A stretch of 34,498 bases of DNA from Actinomycetota bacterium (GCA_947472655.1 CANJCG010000004.1:1-34498); one strand, 5' to 3'. Shown: positions 15,055 through 24,083, counted from the stretch's first letter. Notes: a model not told the origin generated them from the letters alone. Numbers and translations: made by a program.

Positions 15055-15420
15055 ATGAATGAGTTATCAATGCGGGGGTCACGGATCGGTGCTCTCAGCC
15101 TCGAGAACGATCTACATGTCGTCCCGGCCCAACGTCAAACACTCCAATACGTCTGTAGCGCAGGTCACTCGACAATTGTTCCGTTTTCGATCGAAGCGGA
15201 AGATATACCTCACACATGGGGTTGCCGCTGCGGTCGCGAAGGACAAGCAACAGGAACACTAGAAAAGATGGCGTCCACCGAGATCAAAGAAGAGCGGTAC
15301 GTTCGTTCGCATTGGGACATGCTCCTAGAAAGACGAACGATTGCTGATCTCGAGGTCCTGCTCAGTGAACGTCTTGCTCTGCTACGGGCACATGAAATTC
15401 CGGAGCTCAAGACGGCCTAG
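15055..15420 (+). CDS. rbpA: RNA polymerase-binding protein RbpA
   Basis: 121 aa. The N-terminal basic element S-M-R-G-S-R-I-G-A-L-S, the central core domain with Cys34, His38, Cys57 and Cys59 (a possible zinc site), and the C-terminal sigma-interaction domain S-H-W-D-M-L-L-E-R-R-T-I-A-D-L-E-x-L-L-x-E-R-L-x-L-L-R are all present. RbpA binds RNA polymerase and the housekeeping sigma factor and helps open promoters. AAGGAG lies 9 nt before ATG 15055. It faces fxsA convergently; rbpA beside ppm1 and fxsA is also the arrangement at Rv2050-Rv2053c. Confidence 0.94.
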   Translation: MNELSMRGSRIGALSLENDLHVVPAQRQTLQYVCSAGHSTIVPFSIEAEDIPHTWGCRCGREGQATGTLEKMASTEIKEERYVRSHWDMLLERRTIADLEVLLSERLALLRAHEIPELKTA

Positions 15421-15437
15421 TCAATCGCTTATTGTAG

Positions 15438-15857
15438 TTACAGGGGGTCGTCGTTCTCATGAATGACGACCCCCTCAACTATTTGTGAATCCTGATTCCA
15501 ATTATTCAATCGGACGTTTATGTTTCCCGTGTGAGTATTCATCGCAGCGAACGGAGCTGCCAAAATCTTTTGAACGAACGGGATTAAACACAACACCGCC
15601 AAAATGTCCGTCCATACTCCGGGAATCATCAATAGGACTCCGGCCAGCATGTGAAACGTTGTTCTCGAGGCCGGCACTTGCTTTTGTTGCGCAGCATCAA
15701 GTGCGCTGCGCCCTGCTTTCTTGAACAATAACCAGCCTAGAGGCAGGCCTGCCACGTAGACGAAGACCGTCCATCCGAAACCAAGCCAAATAATGAGCAA
15801 CCAGGCGGTCGAGATTTCTAGAAGTGGGTAGCCAAAGATTAATAACCTTTTGCGCAC
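15438..15857 (-). CDS. fxsA: FxsA-family membrane protein
   Basis: 139 aa with an N-terminal P-x-L-E-I-S-T-A-W-L-L-I-I-W-L-G-F-G hydrophobic stretch and about three to four helices: the FxsA pattern. FxsA of Escherichia coli blocks phage exclusion when overproduced, but its normal role is unclear. GTG 15857 is the start, with GGGAGGGG about 9 nt upstream; it lies 2 nt after the ppm1 stop (TAG), so lnt-ppm1-fxsA is one operon. The last codons, H-E-N-D-D-P-L, are built on one arm of the stem-loop shared with the convergent rbpA gene. Confidence 0.85.
   Translation of the reverse strand: MRKRLLIFGYPLLEISTAWLLIIWLGFGWTVFVYVAGLPLGWLLFKKAGRSALDAAQQKQVPASRTTFHMLAGVLLMIPGVWTDILAVLCLIPFVQKILAAPFAAMNTHTGNINVRLNNWNQDSQIVEGVVIHENDDPL
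15442..15475. terminator. Shared stem-loop between rbpA and fxsA
   Basis: AGGGGGTCGTC at 15442-15452 pairs with GACGACCCCCT at 15465-15475, an 11-bp stem with a 12-nt loop, 22 nt after the rbpA stop. It lies inside the last codons of fxsA. There is no long T-run on either side, so it could be a weak terminator for rbpA or an RNA end-protector. Confidence 0.5.
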
Positions 15858-15859
15858 GG

Positions 15860-16639
15860 CTATTGCCCCTCCCGTTGTGCTTGCGCCCGCCGACGTGAAG
15901 CTTTGCGACGCACACGCGTCACGCGGTCGTCTAGGCCCCAGACAGTTACTCGCCAGAGCGCCTCAACAACGATCTTCTGGCTCATCTTGCTAGATCCCGC
16001 AGTTCGCTCAACAAAGGTGATGGGAACTTCAACAACCTTGAGGTGACGTTGGGAGGCGCGCCAAGCTAGGTCTACCTGAAAGCAATAGCCCTGCGATGCA
16101 ACTTCGTGTAAATCCAATTTACGAAGTGCGTCCGCACGAAAGGCGCGATACCCACCAGTCACATCGCGAAGTGGGATGCCAAGCAGCACCCGTGTATAAA
16201 AACTTCCGCCTTTAGACAAGAACTGGCGACTCTTTGGCCAATTCTCGGTTCCGCCGCCTACAACCCAACGCGAGCCCAGCACTAGATCGGCCTCGCGCAA
16301 TGCATCGAGCAGGCGCGGTAGTTGCTCGGGTTGATGAGAACCATCCGCGTCCATCTCAACGACAACGTCGTATCCCTGCTGCAAGGCCCAGGCGAAACCC
16401 GCGAGATACGCTGCACCAAGACCCTCTTTGCCAAGACGATGCATCACATGAATATTCGCGTCGCGATCTGCAAACACATCGGCTAGACGCCCAGTGCCAT
16501 CAGGAGAGTTGTCATCCGCGACGAGGATGTGCACCTCTGGAACGCTGGATCGCACACGCTCTAAAATCATCGGTAATGATTCAAGTTCATTGAACGTTGG
16601 AATAATGACCAAGATCGGGCCCAAGTCTTCGAATGTCAC
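15860..16639 (-). CDS. ppm1: Polyprenol-phosphate mannose synthase (Ppm1 catalytic domain)
   Basis: 259 aa, a family-2 glycosyltransferase. I-P-T-F-N-E-L-E-S-L, A-D-D-N-S-P-D-G-T-G, the metal-binding E-M-D-A-D-G-S-H-Q-P-E, and S-R-W-V-V-G-G match dolichol/polyprenol-phosphate mannose synthases. It moves mannose from GDP-mannose to polyprenyl phosphate at the inner membrane; the product serves lipomannan synthesis and protein O-mannosylation. In M. tuberculosis the same activity is fused to Lnt (Rv2051c); here the two are separate genes with a 4-bp GTGA overlap. GTG 16639 is the start. The C-terminus is strongly basic. Confidence 0.92.
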   Translation of the reverse strand: MTFEDLGPILVIIPTFNELESLPMILERVRSSVPEVHILVADDNSPDGTGRLADVFADRDANIHVMHRLGKEGLGAAYLAGFAWALQQGYDVVVEMDADGSHQPEQLPRLLDALREADLVLGSRWVVGGGTENWPKSRQFLSKGGSFYTRVLLGIPLRDVTGGYRAFRADALRKLDLHEVASQGYCFQVDLAWRASQRHLKVVEVPITFVERTAGSSKMSQKIVVEALWRVTVWGLDDRVTRVRRKASRRRAQAQREGQ

Positions 16640-18171
16640 CCCGCAACCTTACGTTGCTCGGCCCGCGTACCCGCCATGGCGCGCACCGCTACCAAGCCGG
16701 CCATAAAAATTGCCAAGAGAGACCACGCTGCAGCTAATGGGCGCCCTATGTATGCGCTCATATTCAATGAGCCTCGCAGTGCCACTTCGTGCACCAGAGC
16801 GCCTACCTGACCCTCTGGGACTTGCGCTTGCACTGAACCATCAGGACCGATGAATGCGGAGATCCCCGTGGTGGCTGCAACGACGACACTGCGACCAGTC
16901 TCTAAGGCTCGCATCTGTTCAATCGCCAGTTGCTGTTCTGGCTGCGCTGTGCCGGAATACGTGGCGTTATTCGTCTGCACCATGAGCACTCGTGCACCGT
17001 CATCTATGCGTGTATAGATCACGCTGTTGTAGGCCACTTCGAAGCAGATAACGTCACCCGTTTTGACTCCGTTGATATCAAAAATCCCCGTGTCAGTGCC
17101 GGCTGCAAAATCACGGCCTATTCGATCAAATCGATCTATGAGAGGGGCTATGAATGACCGGAAGGGGATGTACTCGCCAAAAGGCACAGGATGAGTCTTG
17201 CTGTAGTGCTGACCGGCACCCATGAGTGGATCCCACAAGATTCCTTGGTTTAAAACAGTACTTGAGTCGTCAGGATTATTGACCACGGCGCCTACGAGTA
17301 TCGGCACATTTAGAGCGCGAGCCGCAACACCGATTGCTGCCTGAGCCGCACTATCAATGTACGGATCAAGATCAGATGAATTTTCTGGCCACAGTACGAA
17401 TGCCGGCTTCGACTGCTTGCCGTGCGCAACATCAATAGCGAGCAGCATCGATTGACGAACGTGTCTGTCCAGAACGGCGCGACGTACATCGAAGGCACCT
17501 AGACCAATCTCAGGCGTACCGCCTTGAACAACTCCGATCTGCGCAGTTGCCGCTCCCCCATCCGTGTCACCCTCCGTGGGAGGCGAAATAAATAAAGGGA
17601 GAATGAAAGTCGCCAGTAATAGGACAAACCACGAGGCGGCTTGCCGCACATTGAGTGAGTACAACGCGGCTATCGATGCAACCAGTGCGCAGGAGCCCAG
17701 AACCAGCCAGCCCCCAGATCCAAGCATTCCCAAAACGACGGCTGAACGTCCAAAAAGAGTATCGCCCTGCGAAAACGCGAGACTGCCCCAAGGAAAACCC
17801 CCGAAAGGAAAACTACCGCGTACCCATTCCTGAGCAATCCACACGCCAGGTACGAGCAGTGGCCACCATTTGATACGAGTCAATAACGCGATTCCGATAC
17901 CCATAACACCGAAGGAAAGCGCGCAGACCAACGCCAGTAGGAGCCAGGCGTCATAACCAACGATCGTTAACCAATACAAAAGCAGCGTAAAGAAAACAAA
18001 CCCGCATAGAGACGAATAGATGAAGGCCCGATGCCATGAGGAACCAAGGAGCACTGCGACCAAAGCACACGCGGCCGGGAAAGCTGCCCAACCCAAAGCC
18101 AATGGAGCAAATGCCGACCACATGAGAGCACCGCTCAACGGCGCCATAATCCAGCGCCAGTGCTTCAGCAC
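16636..18171 (-). CDS. lnt: Apolipoprotein N-acyltransferase Lnt
   Basis: 511 aa. About six hydrophobic helices (residues 5-190) precede a nitrilase-like periplasmic domain with the catalytic triad Glu263 (W-P-E-N-S-S), Lys325 (Y-S-K-T-H) and Cys376 (D-V-I-C-F-E). A last helix is at about 480-500. Lnt adds a third acyl chain to the N-terminal cysteine of lipoproteins, such as the FKBP lipoprotein encoded further right. The start is GTG 18171; I see no clear Shine-Dalgarno sequence, and the 48-bp gap to the M24 peptidase gene holds only a short inverted repeat (CGATAT 18202-18207 / ATATCG 18210-18215). Confidence 0.92.
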   Translation of the reverse strand: MLKHWRWIMAPLSGALMWSAFAPLALGWAAFPAACALVAVLLGSSWHRAFIYSSLCGFVFFTLLLYWLTIVGYDAWLLLALVCALSFGVMGIGIALLTRIKWWPLLVPGVWIAQEWVRGSFPFGGFPWGSLAFSQGDTLFGRSAVVLGMLGSGGWLVLGSCALVASIAALYSLNVRQAASWFVLLLATFILPLFISPPTEGDTDGGAATAQIGVVQGGTPEIGLGAFDVRRAVLDRHVRQSMLLAIDVAHGKQSKPAFVLWPENSSDLDPYIDSAAQAAIGVAARALNVPILVGAVVNNPDDSSTVLNQGILWDPLMGAGQHYSKTHPVPFGEYIPFRSFIAPLIDRFDRIGRDFAAGTDTGIFDINGVKTGDVICFEVAYNSVIYTRIDDGARVLMVQTNNATYSGTAQPEQQLAIEQMRALETGRSVVVAATTGISAFIGPDGSVQAQVPEGQVGALVHEVALRGSLNMSAYIGRPLAAAWSLLAIFMAGLVAVRAMAGTRAEQRKVAG

Positions 18172-18219
18172 GGTGATGTCATCGCAGCTGACGAGACGAC
18201 TCGATATTCATATCGTGTA

Positions 18220-19356
18220 CTAATCAACCACGACAAGTTCGTGTGGCTGATTATTCATCGACTCAATGCCAGTCTCAGTACACACCACAATGTCTTCGAT
18301 GCGTGCACCAAATCGGCCTTCATCATAAAAACCAGGCTCAATACTGAAAGCCATTCCAGGTTCGAGTAGAAATGGGTTTCCTTGATATATGTACGGTTCT
18401 TCGTGAGTTTGCATACCGATTCCGTGACCGGTGCGATGAATGAACAATTCACCTAAACCATGCTCATCTAGATGGCTTCGAGCCGCTGCGTCAACGCTGC
18501 CAGCGCTCACTCCCGGCCTAGCCATTTCTCGAGAGTTCTTTTGAGCGTCGAACAAAATGTCATACTTAGCGAGATACTCTTGGCCGGGATCACCCACTGC
18601 ATACATGCGCGTGCAGTCGCTGCAGTATCCGTCAGGCATAGTTCCACCGATATCTACAACAACTGCGTCGCCAAATTGGATGACGTAATCTGAAACATCA
18701 TGGTGCGGGCTTGCTCCGTTAGCACCTGCGGCCACGATGACGAAATCGACACTGACGTGTCCCTCACTGATGATGAGTTCGGCAATATCGCGCCCTACTT
18801 CGCGTTCTGTTCGTCCGACTCTCAACAGCGCTGGCACTTGAGCATGAACTCGATCGATTGCAGCGCCTGCCCTGCGAAGTGCCGCAATTTCGCGGGCATC
18901 TTTTCGCATACGGATAGGTTCAATAAGCCCACCAGCGAGTTGCTGTTCGGCATCTGGCATCGCCGCTTTCAAACGAAGAACCTTAGAAGCCCACATATGG
19001 TCGTCAACGGCGATAGACAGGGCTCCGGGTAAAAGATCAGCCACTCGAGCATAAGGATCTTGCCCTTCACCACAGCCGATCACTGGCAAACCGAGGTCAG
19101 CGATCGGGCTTGCCAATGCTGCCAGGACTTCCAAATTCGGAACCACGATAGACGCGTCTCCGTGAGTTGGAATCACCAAGCACGTGAGCCTCTCAAGAGC
19201 TTTGGCGTCGTATCCCGTCAAGTAGCGGAGGTCGGCTCCAGGCGTGACTAAAACAGCATCGATGCCTACTGCTCGAGCAGCTGACTTTACTTTGTCCATT
19301 CGGCTCAGGAAGTCAGCTGTTCCAAATTCGCTCTTCACCGTCTTAATGTAAGGCAT
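18220..19356 (-). CDS. M24B-family metallopeptidase (Xaa-Pro dipeptidase/aminopeptidase type)
   Basis: 378 aa. An N-terminal creatinase-like domain (residues about 15-140; V-T-P-G-A-D-L-R-Y-L-T-G-Y) precedes the pita-bread catalytic domain with all five metal ligands: Asp in V-V-D-I-G-G, Asp in S-D-C-T-R, His in H-R-T-G-H-G-I-G, and Glu in S-I-E-P-G and R-I-E-D. It releases dipeptides or N-terminal residues before proline in the cytosol. The neighbour order peptidase (minus), exonuclease (plus), helicase (minus) matches Rv2089c-Rv2090-Rv2092c. ATG 19356 is taken as start; an internal ATG at residue 20 is possible. Confidence 0.9.
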   Translation of the reverse strand: MPYIKTVKSEFGTADFLSRMDKVKSAARAVGIDAVLVTPGADLRYLTGYDAKALERLTCLVIPTHGDASIVVPNLEVLAALASPIADLGLPVIGCGEGQDPYARVADLLPGALSIAVDDHMWASKVLRLKAAMPDAEQQLAGGLIEPIRMRKDAREIAALRRAGAAIDRVHAQVPALLRVGRTEREVGRDIAELIISEGHVSVDFVIVAAGANGASPHHDVSDYVIQFGDAVVVDIGGTMPDGYCSDCTRMYAVGDPGQEYLAKYDILFDAQKNSREMARPGVSAGSVDAAARSHLDEHGLGELFIHRTGHGIGMQTHEEPYIYQGNPFLLEPGMAFSIEPGFYDEGRFGARIEDIVVCTETGIESMNNQPHELVVVD

Positions 19357-19397
19357 TGTCCGTCAACTTTTAGCCGGAGTTCTGGCAGGATTGGTTC

Positions 19398-20309
19398 ATG
19401 TCCTTGGGCCCGGTATTACTTTTGGACAGCGCATCGCTGTATTACCGAGCCTTTTATGCGCTTCCCGAGTCCATGACGGCCCCAGATGGCAGGCCGCACC
19501 ACGCCATTCGAGGCTTCCTTTCCATGGTGGATGCCCTGCACCACACCTACTCCCCTAGCGGATTAGTGGCTTGCTGGGACTTTGATTGGCGTCCTCAATG
19601 GCGGGTTGATCTCATGCCTTCGTATAAAACGCACCGAGTTTTGGAAACAACGGCTGAGGGTGAATTCCTCGAAGACGAGCCTGACAGCCTCGGGGCGCAA
19701 GTGGACGCCTTAGCTGAATTGCTTGACGTCAGTGGCATTGCACGCATTGGAATACAAGATTTTGAAGCTGATGACGTCATAGCCTCATTAGCGAGCCAGA
19801 TAAGCGGTGACGTCCTTGTAGTTTCGGGCGATCGAGATTTAGTGCAACTCGTGAACGACGCCAAACATACAAAATTATTGTTGGCTGTCAACGGTGGAAT
19901 GTCGAAGTGGCCATTATTAGACGAGCAAGGCGTAGTGGATCGTTATGGAGTTCATCCATCGCATTATGTTGATTACGCAATTTTACGAGGTGATCCATCC
20001 GATGGAATTCCAGGAGTCCCCGGAATTGGCGAGAAAACGGCTGCTGCATTAATCGGCGCCTTTGGCGACTTGGACGAAATTATCAAGGCTGCATCGGGTG
20101 TTCCTGTGAAACCTATGACGCCGCGCTTCGCAGGTTTATTGACCCAGCATGAATCAGATCTGCGCGTTGCCCGGCAGGTTGCAACTGCAGTTCGCGATCT
20201 TGAAATAGAAATTGATGCGCGGATACCCTCGGCCCCAAAAGATCCTGATCGTCGCCTTGAACTGGTTTCGTCTTGGGGTGTCGCACGCTTTCTACCAAAG
20301 TGGATGTGA
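19398..20309 (+). CDS. 5'-3' exonuclease / flap-endonuclease-like protein
   Basis: 303 aa. It has the PIN/FEN nuclease core: D in L-L-D-S-A-S-L-Y-Y-R-A-F-Y, acidic D-F-E-A-D-D-V-I-A and S-G-D-R-D-L-V-Q-L, and the helix-hairpin-helix R-G-D-P-S-D-G-I-P-G-V-P-G-I-G-E-K-T. This is the same as the 5' nuclease domain of DNA polymerase I but stands alone, as in Rv2090. It probably trims flaps or RNA primers. The region before ATG 19398 has CAGGAT-N6, a near match to the leaderless pattern, and no good ribosome site. It faces the helicase HelY convergently (24 bp between stops). Confidence 0.88.
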   Translation: MSLGPVLLLDSASLYYRAFYALPESMTAPDGRPHHAIRGFLSMVDALHHTYSPSGLVACWDFDWRPQWRVDLMPSYKTHRVLETTAEGEFLEDEPDSLGAQVDALAELLDVSGIARIGIQDFEADDVIASLASQISGDVLVVSGDRDLVQLVNDAKHTKLLLAVNGGMSKWPLLDEQGVVDRYGVHPSHYVDYAILRGDPSDGIPGVPGIGEKTAAALIGAFGDLDEIIKAASGVPVKPMTPRFAGLLTQHESDLRVARQVATAVRDLEIEIDARIPSAPKDPDRRLELVSSWGVARFLPKWM

Positions 20310-20333
20310 ACTACATCTGTGATTGTGCGTCTC

Positions 20334-23039
20334 CTACACCTGTGACACAGAAGCGACGACACCGCGGTTAACGAGATCGGCGGCCGCAAGGGCTGTCGCG
20401 CGTAATTCGTTATCAGCAGGAACTGCTTGCGCAATTTGTCCGAGTAGGTCTATGACTTGTCTTGACCAACGCACGAAATCGCCGGCCGTGAGTTCTTCTC
20501 TGGATAAGACGGAATACAGGGATTGTCCTTGACACCATCGATACATGGCCCACATGAAACCAGCGTCCAAGGATTTCGTGGCACTAACTTGGTGACGAGA
20601 TTCGATTCCATGAATGTCGAACCACATATCGTGCATGACATCAAGTGCGTCACGGATGGCCCCGTGTGGAATTTTGGGCGCCTCGTCTTCGCTGGCTCTT
20701 GATTCGAACACGAGGCTGGAACACACCGCGGCTAATTCGGGAGCGGTGAGCGATTCCCAGGTGCCCTGTTGCAGACACAAGGCAGTGAGTAGGTCAGCCT
20801 CTGTGTAAAGCCGCATAAGTAACTGGCCCTCTGGCGTGACCTTCGCATCATCATTGGCGCTCGTGAGATAGCCCAATTCGCTTAACACTTCACAGACTCG
20901 ATCAAAGTGGCGAGCAATTGAGTTTGTGCGTCCTTCAACTCGTTGTTCAAGATCGTGAATTTCTCGTTGAGCGCGATGAAATCGTTCTGCCCACCGAGCA
21001 TGTTGTTCGCGCTCATTGCATCCATGACATGGATGTTGTCGCATGCTCGCCCGAAGGGTGCTCACAACTTCATCTTCAGTCTGCGCGGGCTTCGTGCGTC
21101 GTCCTGTCGCGTGATCTCCTGCCACCTCACGCAACGCCGAGATGAGCTCTCGTCGTGCTTGTGGATTGCGGGCGGAAAAAGTCTTTGGGATTCGAATGCG
21201 ACCGAGGACTTCAAGGTTGGCATTGACTTCCAGACTCGAAATGCGGCGCACTTGGCGATCTGTGGTGAGCACGAGAGGGCGCGGGTCTGCCTCATCTCCC
21301 CCAAATCCGGTATCCAAAACGACTGCGGGGCCAGCACGCTTACCGGCAGGGATCACGATGACATCGCCTGGTTTAAGGGCCCGCAGTGTGTCGGTGGCAA
21401 CCTCTCGACGCTGTGCGGCCGCAGTTCGTGTGATGTCCTTTTCTCGTCGTGAAATTTGTTCGCGCAGCGATGAGTACTCAGTAAAATCACCAAGGTGACA
21501 GGCCATCGCATCTTGATAGCCAGAGCGGCCTTCTTCGAGCTTACGAATCTGGGTTGCAAGTCCAACTACAGATCGATCAGCCTGGAATTGTGCGAAAGAG
21601 GTCTCGAGAACCTCACGTGCAGTGTGTCTTCCCAGGCGTGCCACTAAATTCACTGCCATGTTGTACGAAGGGGTGAACGACGAACGTAAAGGGTAGGTGC
21701 GAGTAGAGGCTAAACCTGCGACTGCTCGTGGATCCAAAGACTCTTGCCAAAGAACAACACCGTGACCCTCAACATCGATCCCTCGTCGACCGGCACGGCC
21801 CGTGAGCTGGGTGTACTCCCCCGGGGTGAGATCCACGTGGGATTCACCGTTCCACTTGGATAATTTCTCTAGGACTACGGATCGCGCAGGCATGTTGATG
21901 CCAAGTGCCAAAGTTTCAGTTGCAAACACCACCTTGATGAGGCCACGTTGAAATAGATATTCGACCACTTCCTTAAAGATCGGCAGCAGACCTGCGTGGT
22001 GGGCGGCTATGCCGCGCTCAATCCCATCCATCCAGTCGTCGAACCCAAGTGCTAAAAGATCTTCATCCGATAAATGCCTCGTGGCTTCAAGCGCATATTC
22101 CCGCACTTCGATTCGTTCGTCTTTAGAATTCAGGCGAAGCCCGGAATGCATAACCTGCTGAACGGCGTCATTGCAACCATTGCGACTAAACAGAAAGTAG
22201 ATAGCTGGTAGCAACTCGTTTTCTTCAAGTTTTCGCACCACATCGCTGCGATACGGTGTGAGCGCATTTCGGCGGCGGTGGCTTTTCGCGTCACGGCTGT
22301 GTCTGCGTGATGCATCCCTGGACAAACTCTCTAGTTCTGGATTGACGATTTGCTGGTCATCGTCGACGAAAAGGTCATACAGGCGGTTACCTGCCATTAC
22401 GTGCTGCCACAACGGAACAGGTCGATGTTCCTCCACGATTATGTCGGTTTCACCGCGCACAGTAGCCAGCCAAGCTCCAAATTCTTCAGCATTGCTGACG
22501 GTGGCCGACAGTGCTGCGATGCTGACAGTGGCTGGAAGGTGAATCATCACTTCTTCCCAAACGGCGCCTCTGAAGCGATCAGCAAGATAATGAACCTCAT
22601 CCATCACAACATACGAAAGATCGTGAAGTGTGCTTGATTCTGCATAAAGCATGTTTCGAAGGACCTCGGTGGTCATAACCACAACAGGAGCCTCGCTATT
22701 GATCGAAGTGTCACCGGTCAGAAGGCCAATGCGCTCAGGCCCGAAATGTTCTACGAGATCGTGATATTTCTGATTCGAGAGTGCCTTAATTGGTGTTGTG
22801 AAAAAACATTTTCGCCCTGCTTCAAGAGCAAGGAAAACAGCAAACTCCCCCACAACAGTCTTGCCTGATCCGGTAGGTGCAGCTACGAGTACGCTTTTCC
22901 CACTTTCAAGGCTGCGACAGGCGCGTAGTTGAAACTGATCTAATCCGAAGGCGAATCCACTTGCAAAGGCTTGCACTTGTGGAGAGTGTGCTCGCTGCCG
23001 AGAAGCGGCGTACCTTTCAGACGGGCTATTCATCATCAT
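20334..23039 (-). CDS. helY: HelY, SKI2/MTR4-like DExH RNA helicase
   Basis: 901 aa, close to the usual HelY length. Walker A A-P-T-G-S-G-K-T at 54-61, motif Ia T-T-P-I-K-A-L-S-N-Q, DEVH at 148-151, S-A-T-V-S-N at motif III, and Q-L-T-G-R-A-G-R-R-G-I-D at motif VI are intact. The C-terminal half holds the Ski2-type arch and helical bundle (with the conserved Q-A-D-R-S-V-V-G-L segment). It should unwind RNA in degradation or ribosome work. It overlaps the tatC 3' end by up to 14 bp, with three ATG codons in a row (23039, 23036, 23033) as possible starts; it is the last gene of the tat block. Confidence 0.93.
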   Translation of the reverse strand: MMMNSPSERYAASRQRAHSPQVQAFASGFAFGLDQFQLRACRSLESGKSVLVAAPTGSGKTVVGEFAVFLALEAGRKCFFTTPIKALSNQKYHDLVEHFGPERIGLLTGDTSINSEAPVVVMTTEVLRNMLYAESSTLHDLSYVVMDEVHYLADRFRGAVWEEVMIHLPATVSIAALSATVSNAEEFGAWLATVRGETDIIVEEHRPVPLWQHVMAGNRLYDLFVDDDQQIVNPELESLSRDASRRHSRDAKSHRRRNALTPYRSDVVRKLEENELLPAIYFLFSRNGCNDAVQQVMHSGLRLNSKDERIEVREYALEATRHLSDEDLLALGFDDWMDGIERGIAAHHAGLLPIFKEVVEYLFQRGLIKVVFATETLALGINMPARSVVLEKLSKWNGESHVDLTPGEYTQLTGRAGRRGIDVEGHGVVLWQESLDPRAVAGLASTRTYPLRSSFTPSYNMAVNLVARLGRHTAREVLETSFAQFQADRSVVGLATQIRKLEEGRSGYQDAMACHLGDFTEYSSLREQISRREKDITRTAAAQRREVATDTLRALKPGDVIVIPAGKRAGPAVVLDTGFGGDEADPRPLVLTTDRQVRRISSLEVNANLEVLGRIRIPKTFSARNPQARRELISALREVAGDHATGRRTKPAQTEDEVVSTLRASMRQHPCHGCNEREQHARWAERFHRAQREIHDLEQRVEGRTNSIARHFDRVCEVLSELGYLTSANDDAKVTPEGQLLMRLYTEADLLTALCLQQGTWESLTAPELAAVCSSLVFESRASEDEAPKIPHGAIRDALDVMHDMWFDIHGIESRHQVSATKSLDAGFMWAMYRWCQGQSLYSVLSREELTAGDFVRWSRQVIDLLGQIAQAVPADNELRATALAAADLVNRGVVASVSQV

Positions 23040-23856
23040 TCAATGACAAAGGTGAAAGTTCATCATCACCGAGCATGGAGTAGTCAATTTCTCCCTTGCG
23101 TTTTCGAGTCCTACGCCTATCGTTCAACAGGGAGAAAACAATTGCCAACGATACGAGGAGAAATATTGGACCAGCAAGTAATGCCATATTAATTGGGTCA
23201 CCCGTGGGCGTTGCGATGGCCGCGAAAACAAAAATAATCATGATGATCCACCGCCACCAAGACAATAATCTCCTACCAGTCAGTACTCCAGCCATATTCA
23301 TGCCGATGAGCACGAGCGGAGCGATAAAGCCAATGGCAAAAACCATGATCATGCGTAGGAAGAAAGAAAGATAACGATCAACGCCGACGATGTTTGCTAC
23401 TCCATCTGGAGTAAAGCCAAACAGAATGTTGAGTCCGACAGGAAGTACGGTGTACGCCATGTAAATTCCCGCGCCAAACAGTGGAGTGGCGACGAGAACA
23501 AAACCCAGCGCCCATCGCTTTTCATGTTTATGTAGACCCGGGGTTATAAATCTCCAAAGCTGATAGAGCCAGACCGGAGAGCTCAAGACGAGTCCTGCTA
23601 CTGCAGCGACTTGCAACTGCAATACGAATGGGTCCGCCACACCGGTGAGCGCCAAGGTGATATTTCGGCCTTCTCCACGGGCCTGATTCACGACGTCATT
23701 GAATGGTGTACTTATCCATTCGAAAATTGGTGTGTAGAAAATCCAGCCGACCACCATGCCAATGAGGATGGCGATTGCTGACTTCACCAACCGCGAACGT
23801 AACTCGCGAAGATGATCCGTAAGCGGCATTGCCGCTGTACGGTTTTTATCGGGCAC
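23026..23856 (-). CDS. tatC: Sec-independent protein translocase TatC
   Basis: 276 aa, multi-span (six predicted helices). The family's N-terminal H-L-R-E-L-R-S-R and the F-I-T-P-G-L-H-K-H-E-K-R-W and Y-L-S-F-F-L-R-M signatures are present, and the acidic C-terminus (N-D-D-E) is normal. TatC is the signal-peptide receptor of the twin-arginine pathway and works with TatA, encoded 8 nt upstream. GTG 23856 is the start. A TatB gene is not in the window. Confidence 0.95.
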   Translation of the reverse strand: MPDKNRTAAMPLTDHLRELRSRLVKSAIAILIGMVVGWIFYTPIFEWISTPFNDVVNQARGEGRNITLALTGVADPFVLQLQVAAVAGLVLSSPVWLYQLWRFITPGLHKHEKRWALGFVLVATPLFGAGIYMAYTVLPVGLNILFGFTPDGVANIVGVDRYLSFFLRMIMVFAIGFIAPLVLIGMNMAGVLTGRRLLSWWRWIIMIIFVFAAIATPTGDPINMALLAGPIFLLVSLAIVFSLLNDRRRTRKRKGEIDYSMLGDDELSPLSLNDDE

Positions 23857-23864
23857 TGGGTCGG

Positions 23865-24083
23865 CTACTCGTCCGTAGTCTTTTTGGCAGTTTCAGCCTC
23901 TTTTTTCGCCGATACTGCATCACTTGCCGGATCACCTTCGATGAGTCCTTTTGTCTCTGCCTTGAAGATACGAAGCGAACGCCCAAGACCTCGCGCGGCA
24001 TCGGGTAGACGCTTTGCCCCAAAGAGCAACGCAATGATGAGCACAATGATCAGTACCTCGGTACCACCGAAATTCTTGAACAT
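23865..24083 (-). CDS. tatA: Twin-arginine translocase subunit TatA
   Basis: 72 aa from ATG 24083. The TatA plan is clear: short N-terminal F-x-N-F-G-G-T-E, one hydrophobic helix [11 protein letters not shown], the hinge [14 protein letters not shown], an amphipathic helix S-L-R-I-F-K-A-E, and a charged tail. A 119-codon reading frame runs further upstream, but AAGGAA about 9-14 nt before ATG 24083 and homology fix the start here. It forms the pore of the Tat pathway with TatC just downstream. Spacing is 26 bp from pafC. Confidence 0.93.
   Translation of the reverse strand: MFKNFGGTEVLIIVLIIALLFGAKRLPDAARGLGRSLRIFKAETKGLIEGDPASDAVSAKKEAETAKKTTDE

Noticed and set aside
18202-18215. CGATAT-TC-ATATCG before lnt as an operator
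   Set aside because: Six-base arms in A+T-rich DNA with no promoter match next to it; likely chance.
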